This document shows, piece after piece, positions 32,526 through 45,490 of a stretch of 64,000 bases of DNA (positions are counted from its first letter, which is position 1; each line of letters begins with the position of its first letter). The position numbers were made by a program, and so were the translations under genes. The DNA lies in the NCBI GenBank assembly GCA_015179125.1, contig WHVA01000042.1, positions 124,001-188,000 on the forward strand. Reading direction: 5' to 3'. Origin of the DNA: Gautieria morchelliformis. Lineage: Eukaryota; Basidiomycota; Agaricomycetes; Gomphales; Gomphaceae. The notes under the pieces are model-generated. The model was not told where the DNA came from. It saw only the letters and a list, made by a program, of their open reading frames with translations, and did not search any database.

Positions 32526-35500
32526 ATGTTACTGCCCGACACTGGGACTGGCAGCACTCAGCCTTCGTCGGGTCCGTCGTCTTCTCCCAGAGCCTCTTCG
32601 TCAGCCGCTCGCCCGCCGCCCCCTCCAAGTTATCTCAGCGCCAGGAGCGCAGACGTCATTCTCTCGGAAGTACGTCCCACACGCATAAAAACTGAAGCTC
32701 TTCGATCCGTCAATGTTCTTCTGGACGAGCTACTGTGGCTCATTCTTGGTTGTGCACGTTCGTTTTCTCCCGATCGATTACGCACAGGCCTGCTCAAAGT
32801 CCTTCCCACTGTCCTCGGCAAGGATGCTTTATTAGAAGCGGAGGTAGAGTTGCGGGCATACATTGAAAGGAACCCCCCTGCATCACCTGTAGCTACAGAT
32901 GAGGCAGCCATTCAGAAGTTTCCCCTTCAGCAAGCGTTCGAAGTGAGCCTCTTCATCGTCTCCATTACAGCCTAGATCTTAATTGATTGTCAGTTGCTGC
33001 GGATCAAATGTGAAGCCTACTCTAGCCTTGGAGACCAAGAAGAGAAAGTTGAGATCGAGACGGCATTACACGCCCGGATCACACAAATCAGCGGGGATGC
33101 CACCCTAAAACTCGCGGCGGTGGCTCCAGCTGCACTCTACCTTACTGCGATTCTGGAGTAAGTACTAGAGAACCTTTTCTTCAGTTGGATTTTACTTACT
33201 GTTGATACCATGCAGACACGTCTGCGAGTGAGTATAGCTTTCAACTGGTTATTTGCCTCGGCCTAATCTACTCCCCTTAGACATGTGCTGTCCAACGTCG
33301 GTCGTGTAGTCGCACGGGATAGCAGTCGAACCGCAGCGCACTCCCATGATCTCTACGTTGCCCTCTGTGAAGATGAATCCATCTATTCACTATTCAAAAC
33401 TATGAAAGGTGAGAAGACATCTTTTAAGCCCCTTGTCGCTCTACCCCTGATGCATCTTTGACATTAGTCCAGGCGCAGATTAAACAGCAGTCCAATACGG
33501 TACGACCACGGCGCAGTAAATCGTTTACTCGCAACGACCTCGTGACCGAGACAGCGGCAGCTGGCAAGTCTACTGATACTCCAGCCGTACCGAAGCAGCG
33601 GCAGTCTTATGATTCAGCCGCGTCGAACGGCTCCAGCCCCAACCTACCAAACAGAGCGTCGGTAGAGAAAGGTCGAAGTAAAACCATATTCAAACCGTCG
33701 TCCCGGACAGCAGGCGACAATGAGAACACCATCACCAACGGCGCTAAGCACCATCGTACCAATTCTTTGCTCGGTGATAGAAAGACTACGGTAATTCTCC
33801 CAGTGGATTCTACCGATGGAGATATGGGGCTTTCGCCTGTGGACGATGTAGGACTCTTCGGTATCTTCGTGAGATTTTTTCATTCCTAACTCCCTCTAGG
33901 ATGGATCAATGCAAGACTTCGATGACCTAATGCGATCTGGGACTACCATGAAAGTGTCCTTGACCCCAGATAGGTTAAAAACATTTGAGGTAGTCCAATT
34001 ATAGTCACTGCTCGTGCTTATGTTATACTTTTCTCACGCCTATTAGGTTTTCGCGAAGGAAAAGAACCAACGTGCTAACCGTCCTGGTGTACCCCCATCT
34101 AGTAGAGAGGCCAGTTCCCCTCCATCCTCATTCCCAAACGGCCATAGAGGCAGCCAAAATCCTCGAAATCGCAATCAAGTGGATTCGATAGCGGAGGCTC
34201 CTGAAGGAGACTCCATTCGTTTACGCGCTGCGACTATCACAAATCCAACTGCCCCAAACGTAGATCCACTGGTTACTACTCAACGCTCACGTTCGTTAAC
34301 GGACCCTCGATCCCTGTCATCCTCACTCGCAAGGAAGCGGTCGGATAACTCAGACGCGCTCCCAACCATGTCTGTCGCAATGGTTAATTCTTCTGCGGGT
34401 ATACCCAAGAATTCGCGACGCCAACCTGCTCGTAACCGGGAGAGTATAGATTTAGATGACCTAATGGATGGTTCAGACAGTGATATGCCTATTAAGAGGA
34501 CTGTGTTAACACCCAAAGCTGCCCAAGCGACCTCGAGTGGGGCAAGAGACCTCATGGAGTTTTTGTCTGAAGGTCCGCCTGTTCCGCCCTCGATTGTCGT
34601 TGCACCGTCCAGTGGTACTACCGCTCCGGAGTCTCGAGGAGCCAAGCCGGGCCGTTTCCGCACGATCGTGTCGCGGTTGACAGGCGGCTCCTCCAATGAG
34701 AAGTTGTCTCCTCGGGCTGAGGAATCGTTCTCAGAGGCCGTTCAACGACCTTCAGTCAATGGGGGCTCCGCTCCGTCACGGGCCCCATTACTTTCTAAAA
34801 AGTCTGTTCCAAATGTAGCCACAGTTGCACGCTCCTCGGCACCTCCCATATCATCCCTTCCCTTGGAGAGCGCCATGCCAGCAACAGGTTTGCGTCCCCG
34901 TCAATTATCCCTAAATCGGAAGGCGGTACCACCATGGGAGGGACTACCAGAGAAAGTGGATCCGCCTGTTCCCCCCAAAACTATATCCAGACAAGGAGAA
35001 TCCACAGGTTATATGAAACCTCTCCCTCGGCCAGCAGAACCAGCTTCTGTTCAGTCTTCTTCTGAAGATAATGCCGAGGCCGCCACGCCCGTGGAAAGAC
35101 GTGTCTCGCGTGACGTTGACCATCCCGCCAGGGACACCGCTGTTACCGATGCGAAGCCATCCTCCCCAATCACAGCCCCGAACCCAACGAACGGTTGTGC
35201 GAATGTCGATCAGCCGCCCGTCGAAGTCAACTCTCGTGGATCTTTCAAGCAAGGTCGTCCAGACGCGCCCCCTGGCTTAACATTGTCCATCCCGACGGGC
35301 AACCATGTCGGCGACTTCCGTCGCCTGATGGCACGGGCAACCAGTGCGGACGAGTGCCGCGTGCTGGTGGAAATGTTCCTTGCTAAATGTGGTGCGCTTC
35401 CGACAGATGAAGCGCAGCTATCTGGTCCCATCACGCCTCCCATGTCCCCAGTTCGTATTGAGGTCGACAGCCACGAAGCGAGGCTGATTGACGTGCTTCT

Positions 35501-35597
35501 CGGGGACGATGGGGCCTCACACCTGCAGTCACCCGCAACTACCTATACCACGACTGAGCCAATCGCAGACCCATCTTCTCACCCCAAACAGGGCTAA
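32526..35597 (+). CDS. Conserved fungal protein with probable histone-fold-like region
   Basis: The start at 32526 (MLLPDTGTGSTQP) leads to a Pro/Ser linker. A helical region follows over several exons: ARSADVILSEVRPTRIKTEA, LRSVNVLLDELLWLILGCAR, then LAAVAPAALYLTAILEHVCE, HVLSNVGRVVARDSSRTA and ALCEDESIYSLFKTMK. The second half of this pattern resembles the histone-fold-like module described in ABTB2/BTBD11-type proteins; that is a judgement from memory. The large last exon (about 500 residues) is disordered, with basic RPRRSKSFTR and the short motifs LMEFLSEGPP and RFRTIVSRLTGG. No ankyrin or BTB domain is visible. Regulation of chromatin or signalling is only a guess. Confidence 0.65.
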
Positions 35598-35804
35598 CTC
35601 AAACTGTAATCCCGTCTCCTAGCACAGCCTGAAAGAAGAAGCGGCTATGGATCTTCTTTACTCTTATTTTCATTCTCAGGCTCATTTTACTGGTGTTTAT
35701 TCTTGTATTTCGCATGTATATGCTGGTGCTGCTACTTGACGTAGGTAGTCGGCTGTGTCTGGCCATTCTGTGATTAGCGCCGTCTCTCTGCTCCCTGTCT
35801 CTGT
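35598..35804. other. Convergent intergenic region
   Basis: A 207-bp spacer between two 3' ends, holding T-rich sequence typical of polyadenylation regions on both strands. No gene is seen. Confidence 0.5.
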
Positions 35805-38800
35805 TCATCGTATTTCCAATGATACCGCAATACTCATGGCTGCCAATTCGGCGCATAGATAACGGAAGACGTAAGGCACAGCCACGACATCCAAGTCGCT
35901 ACCTTTCCCAGCACGGCCCAGAAGATGCTGTTTGGGCAGTGCAACCCGTAAATCGGGTCTTCCTGCGTATCCGTCTTCTTGTTGATTTTGGTGTGCATTT
36001 GCATTTTGTGAGATATCATCACTGTCATCCCTAAGGCCCCGCCGCACGCCCGCATCTGCGTCCTCCGCCTTCGCGCGGCACACGCGGCAATATTCCCCGG
36101 AAGGCCCCACGGGATCCGGGTCCGCACGCGCGTCGAGTGCGCCAGAGACATGCTCGCCCAGAGACGTGTCTTCGTACCCAAGGGAGATGAGGCTCCCGCA
36201 TGTGCGGCAGACCCAGGCTGTGGAGTAGTCGGAGCAGTTCATGAGGCGGTCCTGCAGGAGGAAGGAGGTGCCGTGCGCGATGAGGGCGTCGCGCTCCATT
36301 TCGCCAAAGCGGATGCCGCCGGCGCGTTTTCGGCCCTAGAAAAAGCCAAAAAGACATGACAAAAGCAAAGTCATGCGACGGGCGTAAGTGTATTGTACTG
36401 TATACACAAAACACGAAACACGCCGCACCTTGATAGGCTGTCTCGTAACGGCATCCACCGGCCCCGTCGTGCGTACCTGGAATTTATCGAGGACCATGTG
36501 TCGCAGCCGCTGGTAATACACGACGCCGATGTATATATCCGCCGCGAACTCTTCGCCCGTTATCCCGGAATACATGGGCTCGTTCCCGTAGTAGTTGTAG
36601 CCCGCGGCGAGGAGCTGCTCGCCGAAGTAGTCGATGGCGGTGTCGTCTTCTGAGAATCTGCAAGCGAGTTGTAGACTGCATCAACGCACAACACGTCATG
36701 TCGCGCCCCGCGCCTCACTCACTTGAACGGCGTTGCATCCTGCGCAAGCCCATGCATCGCCCCCGCCTTCCCCGCCATACTCTCCACCAGCATCCCAATC
36801 GTCATTCGACTGGGGAATGCATGCGGGTTGATAATCACGTCCGGCTGCAGTCCGCTCTCGCTGAACGGCATGTCGATCGCTGGCCACTTTTGCGAACACA
36901 CTCCCTTTTGGCCGTGTCGCGAGGAGAACTTGTCGCCGATAACGGGGGCGCGTGGGATGCGGAGGGTGAGGTGGAGTTTTTGGAGCTCGGTGTCGCCGGC
37001 GTCGCTGCCTGGGTGGGCGGCGCGACGGAAAGATGGGGGAATAGCGGGTAATTAGCGTGCGTGCGTGGGCAGGTCAGGTCGTGTAGCGTAGCGTAGCATA
37101 GGACAGCCAACCCACCTAACAACCGCACCCTCTCCACATACGCTACCTCATCCCCTTTATACTTTGTAACATGCGTCATTCCCGTAACGTCGTCCACATG
37201 CGCACACACCGGGTCCCCTGGTGCCAGCCTCGTCCCCACCCACGGCAGCCCGTCCTCGTCCACAAACTCGCGCGCATCGACCCCTGGCTTCACACCCTGC
37301 ACCCCGCCCGTGCCCCAGCCGAAATGAAACGTCGCCCCAACCCCCCCACGCGATTTCGCATTCCCCCTGCTTCCCGGCACGTCCTTCAAATCCACCACCA
37401 TCGCCTTCCACACTGTCCCCCACGCAAATCCCCGCTCATGCGCCGACTTATTCACGATCATCGCGTCCTCCATATCGTACCCGGTATACGACACGACCGC
37501 GACGACCGCGTTTGTCCCGCTCGGGAAGTGGTCCATGCCGTAGGTCGTGTGGAGGGCGGGGCGGACGATGGGCGTTTGCGGGGTGTGGAGGGTGTAGAGC
37601 TTGTTATCGGTGCGGTGGGGGAGGGCGGTGGTGGGGGTGCCCATGGTTTGTTTGCCCATCTGGGGGGAGGGGTTGGTTCGGACGTTCAGGATGAAGGTTG
37701 TTAGAAACGGGACATACCTGACACTGATAAATATTCCGTGGGCTCTGAACAAAGGGAGCGTCAGCCCAACCCACACCACGAAGTATAAAAAACCCTGCCC
37801 AAACGGTTGCTCACCTGATTAAAATCCGAAAACGGCGTCATATTCGCCAGCACGGACATGAACCCGGTTTCTGTGACTTCTACGTGTGTCGTTCCTTCTT
37901 CTATTCTTTTCTCATAGATGGCACCCTCAATCCCCTCTGCAACCCCTCCCCCCGCCTCTATCTCATCCCTTCGCACAGCAATATCCATATAAACCTGCTC
38001 AAACGTGCCGACCGCATCTGGCACGCCTCCACGTTGCCCAATATGATTCCCATTGCCACCCCCTCCCTCAACCCCACTTCCACCCACGTCGGTAACGCCG
38101 CCCCCCAAATACACAACAGGCCGCATCATGCGCGCTCGCCCCGCGAACAGGAAAAGACCCGGGTACTGGCCCCCCTTGCGTGCGGGCACGAGGCCGATCT
38201 CGAGGTCGAGGGGGACGTTGTTCACGCTGGACGGCGCGTTGGTGGCGGGAGTCCCAGAAGGGGTGAAAGCTGAAGCAGCATTGCCGGGAGAAGCATTGGA
38301 AGCACCGGTCTTCCACACCCGTAGATCCCTCGCCATTTGCGCGCATAGCCGTGCGCTCGCGAAGCCGATGAGGCGGCCGTCGAGCGTAACGGGGAGGGAG
38401 GAAGGGGGGAGAGAAGGGGCGAAGGGTTGGGACATACCTGGGTGGAGGTTAGTGGTGGCGTTGGCGGTAGTGGTGGTGGTAGTGAGAGAGACGGAGAAGG
38501 GTGACGGTCAATGGGAGAGGAGAGGGTGTAAACGGTTAAGGGGAGGAGATAGGAAGGGGAAGGGGAGGGGGAGGGTTGCCAATCCGATGAGGAGATGAGA
38601 CGGGCGTCGAGCGTGAGGGGGTGAAGAGGGATTGGACGACGAGGAGGGTAGCGTGAGGTGAGAGGTATATGGTGAGAAGAGATGGTCACAGATAAATATC
38701 AGTGGGAGATGTTTAGGTATTAAGCATGCGACGCAACGCACCTTGCGACACAAGCAACGACTGTATATGCGCCACAGGGAGCGGCGCGGTAGTGACGCGG

Positions 38801-41153
38801 CAAGTGTGCGAGAGGTGGTTGAGGAGGCCGCAGGGTGCGCCGTCGGGGGTGTGGACAGGGCAGAGGAAGCCTGCACATACACAGAGTGTAGTGCACAATG
38901 CAATTCCCCATACACGTACTCAGTAGAGATAAACAACAAAGTGATAAATAACTACACTCACCCCACCCCTCCCCCAACAGCCGCCGTACCGCCGTTGTTT
39001 TCAGCTGCGCAAAGAAGGCACCGCGGTGCACACTGCGGAAGTGGCTGATGTAGCGTTGCCAGTTCAGGCGCTCCGCGACGATGGTGAAGCCGGAGGCTTG
39101 CTGGCGTGGGGGGGGAGGTGAGGGAGAGGGCGGGGGAGAGGGTGGGAGTGGGATAGCGAGTTAGGCATGGATATTGAAGAAGGGGGAGGGCGAGGCGAGG
39201 TTGTGTTAGTGATAGATAATCGAGAGTCATAAACGAATAATTAACAGAAAAACAACCATAATCGCACCTGCAAATCAAGGCCCGAGGGCGACACGAGGTT
39301 GCCGGTGGCGAGGAAGTTAGTCAGCTTTGCGCCGACGTCGAAGTTGGTGCGGGCGAGGTGCTTGAGTATGTATGTGTCTGGGAGGTGTGTGTGGGGGGGG
39401 CGCAGAGAGATGAATAATATCAGGATGAGTGGAATAATGCTATGGGCAATGTTTCGGAGTGGAAGATGCGGTATTCACTTTTAAAAAAATCAACCCCCGC
39501 CCCCTCCTTCCTCATGTCCTGTACAATCTGATTTCGCAGCTGGTTCAGCGCGTCATCGAGCCGCTCCTTGATGATCATGCCGTACAGCGAGCCAGGGAGG
39601 AGGATCTCCTGGTGCTGTGGAGAGTCAGGGTTGTCGGCGCAGCATGTGCCTTTGACTAGGGCGTAGAGCTTGCGGAGCATGCAGCTGGGCGAGGTAACGC
39701 GAGCAGGGCGCATGAAACACGTCAGATGGAGCGACATGGTACAGCGGACTCGCCACGCACAGCAACATCCGATACTTATCCCTCGGCCACTCCAAATGGA
39801 CCATAACGACCTTCTCCAAGACCCACACGCCCACGCGGTCATTGTCCCACTCCTCCGGAACACCTAGCACGACGCGAAACCGCTCCCCTAGATACTGCAG
39901 ACACATATCTCCCGTCCACAGCGCATAGGTCTTGAAGCTCCGTAACAACAGCTCCACCCGGTCCGTGAGGAACGTGTCGTCATACGCCTGCATGACGATG
40001 CCCTCGAAGATCTCTCTATCCGACACGCCTACGAGCGCCTTGAGGACAAGCATGACAGGGACGAGATACTCCTGCTTCCGCCAGCTAAAGCGGAGCGTTG
40101 CCCCCCCGTTATCGAGGTAATGGAGCGTATTCGTCACGGAGCTCTCGTCAGGCCTAACACAGCGCATCTGGACGGCGTAAGGCGTGTATGAGGGCCCGCG
40201 GGCGGCGAAAGAGGGGCGGGATAGGGCGAGGGGGTTGTTGCGCCGGGGGAGGAGGAGGAAGCGGATGAGGCGCTCGTTGCCGTTGACGATAAAGTAGCCG
40301 CCGAATTCGGCGGATTCTTCGTGGTGGGCGACGAGGGCGGCGGAGGAGAGGCCGCGGAGGTTGCAGCGGACGGACTGGGGCGGGCGGGTGCGCGTTAGTG
40401 TCGTGTGGCGCGTTGCGTTGCCGAAATAATGTGTAGCAGGTAGAGCACAATCATAAACCCCCGTCAGCCTCGCCCCACGCACGAAAACGGCCACTCACGC
40501 GAACCATGACAGGGACGAGTCCACAGTCGCGGGTGCTCGATTCTGGCGGGTTGTTGTTGACGCGCCAGCATATCTTGGCGGACATGCGGCCGCGGTAGGA
40601 TGTGAGGCGTTCGCGGGCCTGCAGGGCGGGGATGATGGAGTGGGACGGTAACTGCAAGAATGGAGCTTGCCGCTCACCTCGCTAGGAAAGACGCGTCGCT
40701 CGATGGCTTGCCTGTCTTTCTCCGGGACCATAGGGCGGCCAATGGCCACGGACTCTATCCAGACTACACTGCCGTCAGCACACGCAGCGCAGAGAAAGCG
40801 GCCGGCGTACTTGCGAGCCTGTTCCCAGACTTGCCGTCATTGCCGTCCCGCACGACGCGCTCGGTGACCTCCTGGAGCGCGAGGCTAAGGAGGCCGCTGC
40901 CGTCACCATCGCCGCGCGGGAGACCGGAGTCGTCGAAGAGGGCGTTGAAGGACTCGATGTGGGGGGCGACGAAGGAGGGGGACGTGAGGATGGGGATGTC
41001 GGGGCCTGTGGTGGTAGGACGGACGAATTGGGCTTCGCGGGAGAGGGTGTGGAAGCTGTGCGGGGCGTGTTGCGGGCGGGTGCGGAGGATAGAGGGCGAC
41101 GGCGAGGAGGGCGAGGAAGGCGAGGACGTCGTCGAGGTCGACGAGGAGGCCAT
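35805..41153 (-). CDS. RPA135: RNA polymerase I second-largest subunit RPA135
   Basis: Beta-like catalytic subunit of Pol I, which makes rRNA. The start at 41153 has a Ser/Pro N-terminus, then [13 protein letters not shown] and [18 protein letters not shown]. The protrusion and lobe show [20 protein letters not shown] and [19 protein letters not shown]. Next come [20 protein letters not shown] and the wall [21 protein letters not shown]-like region. The active-site side has [33 protein letters not shown] and [19 protein letters not shown], with the conserved Lys and His of the hybrid-binding region. The C-terminal clamp has [16 protein letters not shown], a zinc site, and [18 protein letters not shown]. 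Many short introns; the gene is markedly GC-rich. Confidence 0.95.
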
Positions 41154-41216
41154 TGCTTGTGCGCCGGCACAGAATGTACAGAAAATCACAATGTCACAGC
41201 GTCACACGCGTTCTAC

Positions 41217-43017
41217 ATGTCTACCCCGCCTCCCGTCTCCCGCGCCGCCTCCACGACGAATCTCTCCATTGCGGCCTGCAATGCCGACGCCGACGGAGTC
41301 ACCCGCGCCACCGCACAGGACGTGTACGACCAGATGTACGTGGTGCGTGTGCGCGACGGCGACACGAGGGAGAGGGTCGACGCTGCGTTGGCGACGATAT
41401 ACGAGGCTAATGCTGGTGCGTGCCCCCGCTGCAGTCCACGACCGCTCACTTTCGACCGGCATCTAACGTTGTTCACTCAGTGTACGTCCCTCCTCCCATG
41501 AACCCCATCTCCACTTACACACCCCCAGCTACGAAAACCCCCTCCTCACCGCCTCCTCCCGCGAACTCATATCCGACATCTACCACGCAGTACACCAATG
41601 GACAGAGCTCGACTGTCCCACGCCGACGACCGTGGCCCGGAGGGTCTTGCGCGGGGTGGGCGGGACCGGCCTGGCGAGGCTGGGGAGCGCCCTGGGCCTG
41701 GGCAGGGTCTTGAGCGCGCTGGGGTGCGCCCATTCGGCGACAGAGAAGCCCCCGCACCCTGACGCAGACCAGCCCTGGTTCCCAGTCCTCCGCGTCTGGA
41801 GTGAGGTCGGCGATATCTGCGAGGCAGACTGTTTTGGTGCGTCGGCGCCTGCATTACCACGTGCCGTCGATTGTACTCATGAGTTCTGGTCGCTACTCTA
41901 CTTACTGATGCTGTGTGGTATGTACTACCCGTGCCTATGTGCCTGCATGCCCCATACACCCTGGGTACTTACCTTCCCCTGTCGCGTGGCTGGCGCACCG
42001 GTCCAGACGGTCACCGCAAGAGCATCGTCGAACACACCATTCATGTCCTCCTCTTACCAGGGCTCCATTCGGGGCGCGTGGGGTCTTCCCACCTTCCCCA
42101 CAATCACGCCCATACATGCGCTCACTCTGACACGCACGTGAATGGTGGCGCATGCGCGTGCGCCTCAGAGTCGTCGCTAGAAACGGCGTCGCATTCCCAC
42201 CCGTACCCTCAAAGTTCGTCGTACCCATACCCCCACCCGCACCGCACCTACTCTGGCGCGTCCGACTCCTCTCTCTATCCTCAAGCACACCCCCAGACCT
42301 CGCACTCCCACCCCTTAACATCCCCCCTGTCCACCTTCCCCCCGCACCCCGCGTCCCACCCCTACCCTCAGCCCCACCCGCACTCTTACCCTCACGCCAA
42401 CCGTTCTCACTGGGGCGCCTCCGACGTCTCCCTGGTTCAGCCCTTCACATCATCCCCCTCCCTCCCCATCCCTGGCACGCGCCTCCTCGTCCCGTCGCCG
42501 TTACATTTCAGCATGCGTGTGCTGTCGAGGTTGGAGTTCGGGGCGGGTTCGGGTGAGGATGGCGAGTATCACGGGAGGGTCGTGAGGCATAGGGATTTTT
42601 GGGGTGAGATTCTTGTCGTATTTCGCTTTTCACTTGCTTTCCATTCCCATTTCCGTTGCCTTTCCAAGGTTTGACGTACTATTTTACATTATATCCATCC
42701 TGGTGCACTTACCGCGGGTCCGAACTCATCGCTAACCCCCTTCCTTGCCAGACATAAAAGACCTCACCTCCCTCCTCCCCGGCGCGCCGCTCGTGCTTTA
42801 CGTCGGCACCCGGCTGGTCGGGAGAGTCGTTGCTGTGTTGGGGGGTGTTGGGGGAAGACGCACACGGATGTGCCAGGATTGTGTGGACGGGCTGTGTGAA
42901 AAGCATACAGGGAGCGGGGACAAGAACAGCGCGACGGGGCACGCGAATAGCCTGGGCTTGCTGGGTGTCGACGGGGAGTGTGTGAGTCCGGATGTGGATG
43001 GGGGCGTTGATGGGTAG
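41217..43017 (+). CDS. Fungal NTF2/SnoaL-like protein, GC-rich
   Basis: Exon 1 is 41217-41415 (MSTPPPVSRAASTTNLSIAA onward). Later exons give YENPLLTASSRELISDIYHA, RVWSEVGDICEADCF, DGHRKSIVEHTIHVLLLPGL, HFSMRVLSRLEF, VRHRDFWDIKDLTSLLPGAP and a final stretch of Gly/Val to 43017. From memory this order (YENP, then a helical part, then a Phe-Trp-Asp-Ile/Val-Lys-Asp end) is that of a widespread fungal family with a single NTF2-like fold. A His/Pro/Ser/Tyr low-complexity insert of about 90 residues sits before the last strands. The first junction is unusual and may use a one-base exon. Start codons of this gene and RPA135 are 63 bp apart. The biological role is unknown. Confidence 0.6.
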
Positions 43018-44348
43018 CAAGTGTGCACGTGTGCGGGGATGGGAGTGGGGGCGGGAGGGGCAAGATGGGGATGGGAGGGACGTTGGTCGACGGTCAACGT
43101 AACGCGTAGGTGGATGACGAGGAGTGGGGTGGAATGGGGCCAGGTGCGCGCACACCACGTGCTACCGTGCTACGAATTTCGCTACAACGCTACGGGCTTG
43201 ACACGACGCCACCATCCCGACACGCATGTATACCAATCGAAAGGAACAGGAATAGCAATCTATCCGGAATAGGACTAGCCTGGAGATTGGAGGTAATACT
43301 AGGAGGTGAATGTGGAGTTGAAATTTAATCATAATTAACTAGACTGGAATTAGACTGGATAAGAAACATCCTAGCCAGACATAATAGGAATCATATCCGC
43401 AATGGAACAGGATTTGAAGTTGGAGGTGGCCGGAATTGGGGACGTGAAAGGGAATCGCAAAAGGGTTATTGGGGTTCAAATTGGATGTACAGGAAACACG
43501 ATGTCAGCATATACCTGCTTTGCCAAATCGAGTCTCCACCAAGATTAGACTCGGCACCGACGCTGGCTCAGCCAGATAAAGTTACGATGCTGGATTGTCG
43601 CGCCCGATATGCCATATTGTACCAGAAGGTCACGCTTCGTGTAGCCTCTCCCTCACAACTCGTTGCCACGGCACATACTTACCACGCAGCACTCCTCTCG
43701 TTCGCACGCACCACAGCCTCGCCACACGCACACGGCCTCCTCTCGCACGCATGTACAGCTGTGGCGGACAGACCCTAAGTTACGTGGAGGTGTCGGAGGT
43801 ACGGAAGGTGCTAGGTACGAGGCACGGGGGGTTAAGGGAGTATAAGCGGTAGCGGTAGCACGGGAGGGAACTTATATAACTTAGGGGAACAGACCCTGAC
43901 CAGTAAGCCGCGCGCATAAGGCCAGTCCGAGTCGAGAGAAAAAGGCAAGGAATGAGCAGCAGGTGTGCTGACTCGAGGGTGCCGGGTGACCAGGATCGAA
44001 GCATAATGTGGTGCGATAAAACTGTGTTAGGGTGTTTCGCTCAGGGGTGAGTGGAGTGGGTGTGTAAGTAGCCTAACTCTAAGTCTAGCGTAACAGTGTC
44101 AAATGGCACGCGGAGCGTTGCACACGGACGTGTACACAGCATCCTGGACTTTGCGTGGCCAAGTTGAGGATTTTTTTTTACTTTCCCACTGCAGACACCG
44201 TAAATCCACAAAACCGCGTTCTCCCCGCGCTGCGCGGCAATTTTGCAGCGTCCGCTTGCGCAAATTTTCAGAGTTGGCAAACCTAAGCCTTGACTCTCAA
44301 GACCAGTATTGCAATAGTGGGAAGAAGTGGACACAGTCCTAAGTCATA
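43018..44348. other. Intergenic, 1.3 kb, no gene recognised
   Basis: Open frames are short and lack homology. 43260-43480 is purine-rich with a loosely repeated GGAATWGGAYTAG motif and may be a decayed minisatellite. 44160-44340 has low-complexity T and C runs. This marks the switch from the gene block to the repeat island. Confidence 0.4.
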
Positions 44349-45227
44349 CAGTTGGACCCCCAATAATGCATAGCCTTGGTGGACAACCTCACTATGCATT
44401 ATTGGGGGTAATGCATTATCACAGAGAGGGTGTCAAAACACTTGAATTGCCCTGAAAAAATCATAAAAAATGTCTAAAATATTCTCTAGATTGTTCTAAA
44501 CAACATGAGTCATAAACAAATTTAGGGTTGATTGTGTAAGCACCTCCTCTCCCTGTTGGTGCAGAACCCACGTCAGTTTTGGCAGCAGCTTGGCTGCCTC
44601 ATCCCATTCTGGACCACTGTGTCACTGTGAGCAAGGGCATAGTGCTGCAGTTCCCTTATAGCCTGCAAGGCTTGCTCTGGTGGCATGAGAGGTGGGTGAT
44701 GATGGCCTTTTGGGTAATCTTTGGATAGTGTCTGTCAACCATGAACTGAATGATGTCAATCTTGTCCTTAGAAGTAAGATTTGACCGAGACCTCATTTTG
44801 GATTTACAATAGCTGAGGATACTGTCCTTCTATGATGCATTGGCTTCTGTTGGATCACCTTCATGTTCTCGGTAAGATCCTGCTCTTGTGATTTGACCAG
44901 TAGCATGAGCTCCGATGGTTGGCTGCACAACCAGGCACATGACTGGTCCATTATCTGGTCCATCCCATTCTCCCTTAGAGCCACATGTCTATCTGTCTGG
45001 TTTGCTAAGGTCCATATACAGAGAGTTTGTCCCAGTTTGGGCTTCTGAAGTGCCGAAAGTGCAACTGAGATAATGCATATTATAATTAAATTGGCCAAAT
45101 CTGTTATGCATTATGCATTATGCAAGGTTCTAAGTAATTTTCTAACTACCAAGCTGGTGGACAACTTTTCTATGCATTATCAGGGGTTATGCATCCATGG
45201 TAGTATGCATTATTGGGGGTCCGACTG
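44349..45227 (-). mobile_element. pogo/Fot1-like DNA transposon, deleted copy
   Basis: The ends CAGTTGGACCCCCAATAATG and (right end, reverse) CAGTCGGACCCCCAATAATG match at 22 of 23 bases, and TA flanks both sides (44347-44348, 45228-45229), the target site of Tc1/mariner/pogo elements. On the minus strand near 44795-44660 a frame reads SNLTSKDKIDIIQFMVDRHY then PKITQKAIITHL, like the CENP-B/Psq helix-turn-helix of pogo transposases. The catalytic domain is missing, so the copy cannot move by itself. At each end the terminal motif recurs inverted (44356-44411 and 45171-45220), forming nested hairpins. Later frames inside are not coding for anything I know. Confidence 0.85.
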
Positions 45228-45285
45228 TACTTAGCAGCTGGTTGTAACTCATGTGCCTCAGACCTTGAGCAGTGTGGAGATCACA

Positions 45286-45490
45286 CTATATTATATTATA
45301 TTATATTATATTATATTATATTATATTATATTATATTATATTATATTATATTATATTATATTATATTATATTATATTATATTATATTATATTATATTATA
45401 TTATATTATATTATATTATATTATATTATATTATATTATATTATATTATATTATATTATATTATATTATTTTATTTTATTTTATTATTAT
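45286..45490. repeat. Pentanucleotide (TTATA)n microsatellite with (TTTTA) end
   Basis: About 37 perfect TTATA units (45286-45468) grade into three or four ATTTT units to 45490. On the minus strand this reads as an A/T-rich tail following LINE-like sequence, so it may have grown from a retroposon tail. Confidence 0.95.

Noticed and set aside
37171-37704. Several long plus-strand frames inside RPA135
   Set aside because: GC-rich antisense frames; the minus strand carries clear RPA135 motifs here.
43475-44340. tRNA gene
   Set aside because: A GGTTCAAAT box near 43475 lacks a matching A box and cloverleaf arms.
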